Below are positions 54,718 through 64,000 of a stretch of DNA of 64,000 nucleotides, piece after piece. Made by a program: the position numbers and the translations under genes. This stretch comes from Adiantum capillus-veneris. Taxonomy: Eukaryota; Streptophyta; Polypodiopsida; Polypodiales; Pteridaceae. Numbering within the stretch: position 1 is the first letter of the stretch; each line of letters begins with the position of its first letter. The notes under the pieces are model-generated. The model ran no database searches. It saw only the letters and a program-made list of their open reading frames with translations, and was not told the DNA's origin. The stretch is from contig CM043959.1 in assembly GCA_014529385.2 (NCBI GenBank), positions 16,741,309 to 16,805,308 on the forward strand, read 5' to 3'.

Positions 54718-54913
54718 TTTTTGATAGAGTTAGTTGCTTATTATTTCTTGTATCCAGGAATCTCATGAGACTTGTTGAAGGCATGTGGAGGATCCCTTTA
54801 TTCTGCCTCTCCAGCTCAATAACCCTATTGATGACGTCACAAACTCTTTGTTGTTGATCCTCTACACTAGTAGCACCCGTTGTGGATTGTAGGACAACTA
54901 ACCAACCCACGTG

Positions 54914-54962
54914 ATAGGTGTGACCTATGTATAGGTCACACCTATACATAGGTGTGACCTAT
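54914..54962. repeat. three alternating 15-bp palindromic arms
   Basis: ATAGGTGTGACCTAT (54914-54928), its reverse complement ATAGGTCACACCTAT (54931-54945), and the first arm again (54948-54962), separated by 2 bp each time and without mismatch. Confidence 0.97.
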
Positions 54963-55027
54963 ATAAAGGTCGGTTAGAGTCTCCATTTGAAGTTTATACT
55001 CCCAATTTTTGTTTAGAAATGCTCCAT

Positions 55028-55537
55028 CTAGGATTGATGTGCGAGGGGTGTCTTTGAACTACACGCAATGTGGCTCTCTATGGGTTGACCCTTAGTGGTT
55101 GCTAAGTTAGGAGCACTTGATTGCTCGACTAGCATGGATGTTGACATATGGGCCTTCACCTTAAGCTCTCTCCATTGCTCCGCCTTGTGTAAGCTCTCAA
55201 TTTCCTTTTCCCTCACTACAAGGATATATCGCTCGAACTCTTGCACTTTGTCAAGGCTTCTACCAACAAGTAATATAACCTCAGGGGTGAATAGCTCTGA
55301 AGAGTCAAAGGGTGCAGTGAACGTAGTATTCACATGCACACTCTCTAGGAGTATGGGGTCTACATTGTTCATGAATAGTAAATTTACTTCCCCAACCCAT
55401 TCATTCACATCGTTGGCTCCATTTTCAAAGCAAGTGGCTCTACTAAAAGTATCCTTTAAGAGGCTAAGCACGCTCGGCCCGGATCGTGGGTCCATGTCTT
55501 GGCTTGTCACAGTCAAAGGAAGAGTCACTAGATGCAA
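55028..55537 (-). CDS. first ORF of element F, unknown
   Basis: A 169-codon open frame starting MHLVTLPLTVTSQDMDPRSG. It contains SVLSLLKDTFSRATCFENGA, NDVNEWVGEVNLLFMNNVDP and LDKVQEFERYILVVREKEIE with a charged helix (SLHKAEQWRELKVKAHM). No recognised domain. It precedes the proline-rich region, so it may be the N-terminus of Gag or a separate leader ORF. The antisense ORF at 55095-55577 is its shadow. Confidence 0.45.
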   Translation of the reverse strand: MHLVTLPLTVTSQDMDPRSGPSVLSLLKDTFSRATCFENGANDVNEWVGEVNLLFMNNVDPILLESVHVNTTFTAPFDSSELFTPEVILLVGRSLDKVQEFERYILVVREKEIESLHKAEQWRELKVKAHMSTSMLVEQSSAPNLATTKGQPIESHIACSSKTPLAHQS

Positions 55538-55699
55538 TATGTGGGTCCTGAGTGGTACTACCTTGGGTTCCCAATGAGGGCCTAGAGCCTAAGGTGAAGA
55601 AATAATGAGTGCTCGTGTACACGGAGACACTCTCTATGTAATCGCCCTCCAACACATGACCAAAGCGTAGGTGCATGTGACCTCAACACTCTAAAAGTG

Positions 55700-56890
55700 T
55701 TGGTGAGTGTCCATGAAGGCAGCTCATCTAGTTTTTTGTTTGTAACCCAAATTTACTCTCTCTTTTTCTTGTCTCAGATTTTTCTACTGTATTATCATGT
55801 GCTGGTACTGATCTTGTACTATTTTGTCTCAAATTTTTGAGCTGGTATTGTATGGTACTAGTAGTACTGATACTGGTACACATACTAGTATTGGTACTGG
55901 TACACACACTAGTACTGGTATTGGACACTCATAGACTAACTCAATCAGCTAAGTGGTCTAACATAGTAAGCTGCACACACAGAGACTGATATTGATACTA
56001 CTATATTGTGGTACTACTTGTACTGGTACTACTGGCACAACCAGCTCACGGATACTGGAACTACTTGTACTAGCCTCCTCCTTTCAGTGTTGTACTGGTA
56101 CTGATAGTGTGGTACTAGTATTGGTATACTGATACTGGTAGCTTTCCTTGTCTTTTTGTATTGGATTTTTGAGCTAGTAGGATATTGTACTAGTACTGGT
56201 ACAATATTGGTACTTGTACTTTACTTTTCTTTACTGCTATACTGGCTCAGAGACGACTGGATCTTGCTATATTGGTACTGGTATTTGCACTGGCTCTGGT
56301 AATACTAGCACTGCTACCACTATTGGTACTAGCATTAGTACTACTAACACTGGTACTGGTCTCAGATTTCAGCATTATATTGATACTACTGGTATCGGAA
56401 ACTTAAACGTTAAACTCAACCAACTCACTGTCTAACACAGCCAAATGTGCACACACATACTTTATTGGTACTGGTATACTATAACTGGTACAACTATACT
56501 GCTAATTGGTACAGGTACTACTTACACTATTGGTAATGGACTTTACTGGCACTGGTACTATACTGGACTTTAATGATTCAATATTGGTAGTAGTACAATA
56601 CAGGTATAGTATTGGTACTGGTACACACATTCAACCAACTCATCGGTACTGGCACTACTGGTACTAGTCTCATATTTTCTTTTTTGTTGTACTGCAGTTA
56701 TTGTACGGTACTAGTACTATTAGTAATGGTACTGATAAGTTTAAAGGGTTTTTTTCTAGTTTATTTATAGTGGTATAGTGGTACTGGTAGTGGTATATTG
56801 GTATACTATTAAGTTTAAATGTTTTTTCCTCCCTTCTGAGCTGGTTTACTGGTATTGTATTACAATGCACCCACACTGGTTCACTGGTAT
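55700..56890. repeat. degenerate TGGTAC/GTACTA simple-repeat region
   Basis: About 1.1 kb dominated by TGGTACTGGTACTAG-like hexamer variants, with interspersed ACACACA. It forms the leader between the PBS and the first ORF of element F. A 39-bp unit (CTGGTTTACTGGTATTGTAT and following) is directly duplicated at 56840-56915. Confidence 0.9.
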
Positions 56891-57052
56891 TGTATTACAA
56901 TGCACCCACACTGGTCACACAGTCTAATGCAGCAAACTACACATGGACAGAACACTCAAACCTTCTCACACAAACTCAGACAACTAGAAATGACAAAAGT
57001 GAATGACTTCATGAGGTAGCAATGAGTGCTCCCCAAGCTTAGTGCAAGGCAA

Positions 57053-57070
57053 TCCCCAACAACGGTGCCA
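57053..57070 (-). other. decayed tRNA-Asp primer binding site (element F)
   Basis: TCCCCAACAACGGTGCCA differs from the exact site in element D (TCCCCGGCAACGGCGCCA) at three positions, all G-to-A or C-to-T. Four bases separate it from the LTR. Confidence 0.88.
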
Positions 57071-57074
57071 AAAA

Positions 57075-57300
57075 TGTGTACTTTGTCGTACGTCTCGAAG
57101 GCCCCAGGAACTTGCCTGTGCACTGTGTGCGAGCCTGAAAGGCTGCAAGAACACAACTAGACAAACCAAGCAACATCAAAAAAACAATGGTGTGTCACTC
57201 ACTTCTCAATGCTTTCGTTGTGAAGGATTATATGCTGCAAAGAAAAAGGAGCTTCCATCGATGCTGCGCTCTACCTCCTTGCCGCCGCCGATCTTGTGCT
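57075..57300 (-). repeat. truncated 5' LTR of element F
   Basis: Matches 43571-43795 (TGTGTAC...CGTACGT, GGAACTTGCCT, CGCTCTACC.CCTTGCC). Homology stops at the place where the (TC)n tract begins in the other LTR. Confidence 0.85.
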
Positions 57301-57626
57301 ATAATATGGCAATTGACTTGATAATCATTTTGATGCTAAGTTTGAAACTAGATGGTAAGTGATACCTAGTCAAGAAGGCTTTCAATTCAAGTCACTACTA
57401 GATCATGGACTTGAATGGTAAAGAGCACTCCAAGAAGGTAAATGGATATCGGCTAAAGTCTTATTTGAGTCGCCTTTTACTAAGGGATCCACCAAAGATC
57501 TGTCAAAGAGAGACTATCTCATGTAAGTTTTGTTGCATGAATCATAAAAATCTTGTCAAGGGACCAAATATCACAGAGGACTTAGAACCACTCTCTTTGG
57601 GAAAGACTCTCTATGATGGTACATGA
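57301..57626 (+). pseudogene. integrase/pol C-terminus of family B
   Basis: The frame 57405-57626 has DLNGKEHSKKVNGYRLKSYL, the usual end of a Ty3/gypsy integrase (VNG-x-RLK-x-Y), then LRDPPKICQRETISCKF and a stop 26 bp before the LTR. Upstream only non-coding text joins it to the F LTR. Confidence 0.75.
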
Positions 57627-57637
57627 ATATACCATCA

Positions 57638-57651
57638 TCTAGGGGGGGCTA
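57638..57651 (+). other. polypurine tract of family B
   Basis: TAGGGGGGGCTAA directly before the LTR start TGATAGCC. Confidence 0.8.
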
Positions 57652-59096
<1,445 letters not shown>

Positions 59097-59098
59097 AG

Positions 59099-59111
59099 TG
59101 GTATCAGAGCC
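59099..59111 (+). other. primer binding site of family B, tRNA-iMet (copy 1)
   Basis: TGGTATCAGAGCC, exact complement of the initiator tRNA-Met 3' end, two bases after the LTR. Copy 2 is at 60984-60996. Confidence 0.92.
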
Positions 59112-59376
59112 TAGGTTTTAGAGCCTGGGTTAGTTTGGAAAAATTTCATACTCTCTGAAAATTAAAAACAAACAAAAAAAATTGGTTAGCTAATCCAAGG
59201 CTTATGCGTTGATAATTCAGGAAGATCCTGTGATTGAATATCACAAGTTCCAAGTCTTTGAGCTTATTTATGAGACTGCTTGTCGTTCTCCAAACTATTT
59301 TTTCTAACGGAGCGTGATGGAGCTACTGATGAAAGATAAATGCTAAGGTGCATTCCCTTGTTCGTTGCATAGAGCA
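59112..59376 (+). pseudogene. pre-gag segment of family B (copy 1)
   Basis: The frame at 59222-59345 reads EDPVIEYHKFQVFELIYETA, CRSPNYFF, a TAA, then RSVMELLMKDKC. Related to 2655-2770 of element A. Cut at about 59376 by the F-like fragment. Copy 2 is at 60997-61261. Confidence 0.5.
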
Positions 59377-59639
59377 TACCTTGTAAAAAGATGTTGTCAC
59401 CCTTTGAAGCCACTGATTGGTAATAAGTGAAAACTTTAGCCAATAGTTTTTCACAACCTTAGGTTACTCATCAAGATACAAGGGTGGTAAGGTACTCTCC
59501 CATGAATGAACTTGAATTGTATCATCAAGTAAAGGGAGGTGTTGATTCTTTTGTAGCTTCATGGGCATTGACAATGGTAGGTGGAGGTTGAGTGGAAGCT
59601 TCTACATCAATGGATGAATTACATGAGGAGCTAGGAGTC

Positions 59640-59641
<2 letters not shown>
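59377..59641 (-). pseudogene. F-like post-integrase tail, partial (copy 1)
   Basis: Same as the start of 61262-62115, broken off at the duplication junction. Matches 46195-46480 of element F (TTGTCACCCTTTGAA.CCA, GGGTGGTAAGGTACTCTCCC). Confidence 0.75.
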
Positions 59642-59738
<97 letters not shown>

Positions 59739-60981
59739 GCGACCTATTATTCCATGGAAAAAACCTCAACTAGCTAGTTATCTTGTTAGGGGAGACAAAA
59801 AATATATAGATAAGTATTACGGCCAAGTTTATACATAATATTTTACCCTAATTTTGAGCTAAATATAATGTGTGTTTATGTAAATATTTTACAAATTTGT
59901 GTATATACCTATATTGAAGTGTGGATTTTTACCAAGCATACGTACATCAATTTTTACATTTGACCTTATATAATAATTTTCTATTTTTCTTGTATATACA
60001 TGTGTATACTTGTATAGAAATATTGAAATAATATTACCAAAATGGCTATAACTTAACCTTGGTGGAACTCCATCCCCAAAAAAATCACAAAAATTAGTTT
60101 TATTTGTGTGAGTATATTTTCACTATTGTAATTTTTCCCTTTCTACAATTATTCTCCCTCTTACTCTCATAAATTAAAACATCAAAAATATTCATCTTTT
60201 TATGGTAGCCTCATAATGAGGGATATATTTTTTTAATTTGACTTCTTTTTTATATTTTTCTACCTATATTTTATTTTATTTTCACATGTACATATTTTTA
60301 GACCTCTCAATATTTGATTATCTAAGTTGTATTATTCACTTATATCATAAGCTCAGAAATATCTTCACTTATAGACCCACAAAATAAAGTCAAGGATGCG
60401 TGCATGCATTGTGGAGGGATCACCCTTGGAGGCATTTAAAAGAATCATTCAAAAGGGATCCCACAAAGACTTTGTGCAATTGCAAAAAGCTCACAGAGAA
60501 GACCTTCAATGAAATGAGAATTTGACTTCTCAACCCCTTCTCAGGTAGCCGGCCCACAGATGTCTATGAGTAAAGAAAAGAAAAAGGCCCGAGATTCTCA
60601 TGAAGACCCTGCTATTGCTTGTGACGTGGGCCTGTTTGATTTTGATACTGAATCCAAAGCCTCGGATGTTTTCCACCTTCTTGTAGAGAATTTAACAAAC
60701 CTATTCCTCTAGAAGATATAATCTAGGAGCATACAGACTATTTAACCTAGGAAAGAATAGAGTTTCTTAAATGCGTTGAGAAAGGGAGGGTTATTGCAGC
60801 TGGAAAACAATGTGTTCACCTTCTGGATTGTTTTCTAGGTAAGAAGGGATCAAATGCCATTGTCAATGGTAAAGGTCTATTCTTGGATTTTTCTTGTTTA
60901 GAGACTCTAATTTTTATCAGACCTAGAGACCTGTCAAGGATCCCATCCCGATCTTGGTATTGGCGGGTTAGGGATCTCACA
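59642..60981 (+). repeat. second, 5'-truncated copy of the family-B LTR
   Basis: Starts within a (TG)n tract (59643-59735) and continues identically to 57851-59096, ending CTCACA at 60981. Produced by the tandem duplication, not by an independent insertion. Confidence 0.9.
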
Positions 60982-60983
60982 AG

Positions 60984-60996
60984 TGGTATCAGAGCC
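60984..60996 (+). other. primer binding site of family B (copy 2)
   Basis: TGGTATCAGAGCC, identical to copy 1. Confidence 0.9.
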
Positions 60997-61261
60997 TAGG
61001 TTTTAGAGCCTGGGTTAGTTTGGAAAAATTTCATACTCTCTGAAAATTAAAAACAAACAAAAAAAATTGGTTAGCTAATCCAAGGCTTATGCGTTGATAA
61101 TTCAGGAAGATCCTGTGATTGAATATCACAAGTTCCAAGTCTTTGAGCTTATTTATGAGACTGCTTGTCGTTCTCCAAACTATTTTTTCTAACGGAGCGT
61201 GATGGAGCTACTGATGAAAGATAAATGCTAAGGTGCATTCCCTTGTTCGTTGCATAGAGCA

Positions 61262-62115
61262 TACCTTGTAAAAAGATGTTGTCACCCTTTGAAGCCACTG
61301 ATTGGTAATAAGTGAAAACTTTAGCCAATAGTTTTTCACAACCTTAGGTTACTCATCAAGATACAAGGGTGGTAAGGTACTCTCCCATGAATGAACTTGA
61401 ATTGTATCATCAAGTAAAGGGAGGTGTTGATTCTTTTGTAGCTTCATGGGCATTGACAATGGTAGGTGGAGGTTGAGTGGAAGCTTCTACATCAATGGAT
61501 GAATTACATGAGGAGCTAGGAGTCATATGTGACTCTCCCCTTCTTGAGCTAGGAGGAAGGAATTGACCTCACTTTGGGACCCAAAATACCCCCAAAAAAG
61601 ATGTGGATTATTCTTTGATCTTTCTCTTCCCATAGTCCTCAATTGGCTTTGGGGTTATAGGATTTGGCTTACATGGTTTTGTAGGTGACAGGAAAGAACA
61701 CAACTTACGTTTAGGTACCCAAATTTGATTATTTCCATCACAGTAGCTCTAGGCTTCTAATAGTTGTTTAGGGACTCAATATGATGAAACCTTGCATTTA
61801 TTAGGTTAGGTGGACAATTTTCTATGAGGTTCATTTTTTAATGAGATTGAAAAGTATGAGTCATTATTGGGACCCATTGATATGTACCCTTGAGTCCATG
61901 GTGTAATATGGTTTGTCTTAGCCATGGAAGTTGAAACTTTAGAGGGTTGTGCCACAAGCAAGGATGTTTTAACTTCTCGGATTTGCAATGTTTTGTTATC
62001 TTGCATTCCCTCAAGAGGTGATAGCTCACATGACATTTCTTGAGTGGTAGGGCTGAGAGTTGGTTTCTATGTTGTGATACTTTCAATCCCCCAATTGATA
62101 GTGCATTGTAGAGAT
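61262..62115 (-). pseudogene. F-like fragment: tail of the post-integrase protease ORF
   Basis: Collinear with 46195-47100 of element F. The minus strand reads CTINWGIESITT (C-terminal retropepsin block), then EMSCELSPLEGMQDNKTLQI, REVKTSLLVAQPSKVSTSMA and YISMGPNNDSYFSISLKN. The DTGA part is not included. It shows that the tail belongs to a family, not to one element. It joins unrelated DNA at 62116. Confidence 0.7.
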
Positions 62116-63403
62116 TACGCTCCCACCAATCCAACAAGATACACATAGAGTGTCGATGATGATGAGTCTTGGGATCAAGACAGACGCCAACGAAGATGAT
62201 GTGAAGGTCCTCCCAAGGTGATCAAAATGTCAGCAACAAACACACATACTTATATCCTCTCACACTCAACTTGATTCTCAAATCTCTCCCACTCTTCCTT
62301 CCACACTCTACCCCAATGGCACCTACACACCCGTAGACTACACAAAAAACGCCTCTATCATCCTCATTAAAACACCATAAACATGGAAAATCCTCAATCT
62401 TAAAGTACCAAATCTGATCTCTAAACATCAAATTGACAAGACAAGTGTGTATTTCACTATTCATAGGTGGAGAAGAAGAGAAACATTGCGACAAACGGGT
62501 GTGGGATTGCACACACACCACCATGAATCCTCTTGGATCCCTCGTCAAAGTGATGAATTTTTAGGTCTCACACTTTAGAAACCCCAAACTTGTTTTTCAC
62601 AACATGTGTCGTGATGTGTCAAACATTGGCCAATTTGGACCAAATTTATCTAACATTTGATCATTTTTGAGCTATTTTTGCCTATAAAATGCCATTTTTT
62701 ATGGGGATTTGGGCAAACGATTCCCAAAAATTACCAAAATTTTCATGTTTCTCAAAGCATTTCAAAGCACTCCATTTCAAAATCTATCACTTTCCACACA
62801 TGATGCACGTGATCTGGATAAAATCTGCAAGGATATAGGCAAGGTGCATGGGTGACTACACAGATTACGTTTTTTGCGCATGAGAGAGCATTCTCTATAC
62901 TTCCACTTGTTTTATTGAGACTCAAAAATAGATCTACATCATGTACACGGAATTCTAGAAAACCATGATTCCACGATCAAGGGTCCAACCCCTCAAAGAG
63001 ATATGTACACAATGGTGACCTTGAACATGCATGCTTGAGTATGTACATGGATATACATATGCAAATTCTTTCAACAAGTTGGCAAGCATCCATAAATTTT
63101 TTATTCATTTTCATACTTGCATAAAAAAACTTGTCAACGTGGTGAGACAATATAAAAAGGAAACAAATTGGTCTTAGGCCTCAAGCATGCATATGTGTGG
63201 GAGTCTATAAATTGCTTGCTCAAAATCCTAGAAAAGCCATATTTGATAACTAAGAAAATCAAAGCACTAAATCAAGTCATTAATCAAGTATGGAATGAAT
63301 GACACATGTGGAGAAACCCACATAACACACTACATGATGGGTAAGCAGACTAGTCTCTTAATAGATAGTTGTTAATGCATAACTTGATACCTTTTATGAC
63401 TAA
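62116..63403. other. no gene recognised
   Basis: AT-rich sequence without supported ORFs or repeats seen elsewhere in the window. The minus-strand ORF at 62222-62548 has no motif. Confidence 0.45.
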
Positions 63404-63712
63404 TTGCAACATGTTTTATTTGCCCATGCACCATACTTATTTGATGATTATGGATCTCTTGCACTTTTGAGCAACCAAGTCATAGAAAGGTCACACTACC
63501 AAGCAAAGGTAGCCTATTCAAGAACACGCGGCAAGGTGGTCACAAAGTTGGGAGTAATGCCTTGCATGAAATGTTTAGATGGTTCTACAGATCTCTCACT
63601 AGAGAAAAAAGAGATTAGATCTCATGGAAAGTTGTCTCTTAGGAAAAAAATTATGAAAGTAGTAAGCCAACACCAAAGACAAGGGTATCTAACATCCAAT
63701 GATAGGGTGTGA
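63404..63712 (+). CDS. unassigned ORF, possible decayed exon or transposon ORF
   Basis: A 102-codon frame: MQHVLFAHAPYLFDDYGSLA, LLSNQVIERSHYQAKVAYSR, TRGKVVTKLGVMPCMKCLDG, then a basic end LRKKIMKVVSQHQRQGY. The block LLSNQVIERSHYQAK looks like a real protein segment (a short helix with E-x-SHY-x-AK), but I cannot name the family. There is no clear promoter or neighbour. Confidence 0.3.
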   Translation: MQHVLFAHAPYLFDDYGSLALLSNQVIERSHYQAKVAYSRTRGKVVTKLGVMPCMKCLDGSTDLSLEKKEIRSHGKLSLRKKIMKVVSQHQRQGYLTSNDRV

Positions 63713-63940
63713 ATATGACACTAGCTAGCTAGTCTGAAGGTGTGGCTCCAAGCGGGGTTCTTGATTATAACCATTACCATACAACACCATAATTCTAAAA
63801 ATTGACATCTTTTTAATGACATTGTCCTTTTATAAGTGAAACGTCACTTTTCAAAATTATTTTTTAAACTTCATTACTTGCTCTTTCTCTCTCTTTCTCT
63901 CATGCTTTTGTGAGCATGCGCACTCTGTGCATCACTGGCC

Positions 63941-64000
63941 ATGGAGCTTGGAGGCAAAGATCTTCTTGCCATCAAGCTAATCAAAGCACAAGAGCTTCCT
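63941..64000 (+). CDS. ORF open at the right edge, possible first exon
   Basis: ATG at 63941 begins MELGGKDLLAIKLIKAQELP and remains open at the window end. It is preceded by a CT-rich tract (63880-63903) of the kind often found in plant 5' UTRs. Twenty codons are too few to identify a product; this could equally be the gag start of another element. Confidence 0.25.
   Translation, partial: MELGGKDLLAIKLIKAQELP

Larger units (their letters stand above)
43571..57300 (-). mobile_element. Ty3/gypsy element F, tRNA-Asp primed, with post-integrase protease
   Basis: Minus-strand order: truncated 5' LTR (57300-57075), PBS for tRNA-Asp (57070-57053), leader with TGGTAC-rich repeat, N-terminal ORF, proline-rich ORF, gag domain, four zinc knuckles, protease 1, RT, RNase H, integrase, basic coiled-coil linker, a second retropepsin-like domain, tail, acidic ORF, PPT and a complete 3' LTR (44192-43571). 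No chromodomain. The Asp primer and the integrase HHCC text GYWWPTLF...CDECQR are typical of Athila/Tat-like elements, but the lineage is not settled. Stops and frameshifts occur throughout, so it is inactive. The 5' LTR is cut, so no TSD can be checked. Confidence 0.88.

Noticed and set aside
55095..55577. 160-codon plus-strand ORF
   Set aside because: Exact antisense shadow of the minus-strand first ORF of element F, which has better context.

Overview
The window reads as a nuclear intergenic region of a large, repeat-rich land-plant genome. No intact cellular gene, tRNA or rRNA gene was found. The evidence for a plant is (i) LTR retrotransposons whose primer sites complement plant initiator-Met and Asp tRNAs, (ii) a Ty3/gypsy chromovirus with a C-terminal chromodomain, (iii) a Tork/Tnt1-like Ty1/copia pol, and (iv) APE-type LINE copies. 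The species cannot be named from the sequence. A fern, other seed-free plant or gymnosperm would fit, but that is a guess.

Layout. 1-505: minus-strand Ty3/gypsy protease fragment. 1309-13985: plus-strand chromovirus 'A' (part of the 5' LTR, Met PBS, pre-gag ORF, gag, protease, RT, RNase H, integrase, chromodomain, 3.9-kb 3' LTR). A 2,374-bp minus-strand copia deletion derivative (4374-6747, TSD GACAA) sits between its gag and protease. 14201-15068: start of an LTR of family 'B'. About 15885-18428: LINE copy C1. A second LINE copy, C2, is split into three pieces (18429-18560, 28207-30476, 41006-41560) by two nested minus-strand LTR elements. 'D' (18561-28206, TSD ACTCG) has a tRNA-Asp PBS and no RT or integrase. 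'E' (30477-41005, TSD ATAAA) has 3.6-kb LTRs and an almost empty interior. About 41640-42770: LINE fragment C3. 43571-57300: minus-strand Ty3/gypsy 'F' with a tRNA-Asp PBS, a gag with four zinc knuckles, PR-RT-RH-INT, and a second retropepsin-like domain after the integrase. 57301-62115: pol end, PPT, LTR and PBS of family B with an F-like fragment, partly in a 1,885-bp tandem duplication. 62116-64000: mostly featureless, with one unassigned ORF and one ORF open at the window edge.

How the parts relate. A and E share an architecture: LTRs of 3.6-3.9 kb, a TATA box about 0.5 kb in, and a tandem array of 150-160 bp units in the transcribed leader. D and F share the Asp primer, a GGAAGGGGGG polypurine tract and TTAACA-ending LTRs, so F-type enzymes could have mobilised D in trans (inference). 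A and B share about 135 bp at the end of U5 and a decayed coding segment just after the PBS. The most unusual items are the post-integrase protease of F, the D-encoded protein with YxDxxGxxY repeats, and the regularly spaced TAATCGCGATTA-type palindromes in the D leader.

Limits: boundaries were set by eye from repeats, TSDs, PBS and PPT. Percent identities were not computed, and no database search was possible.
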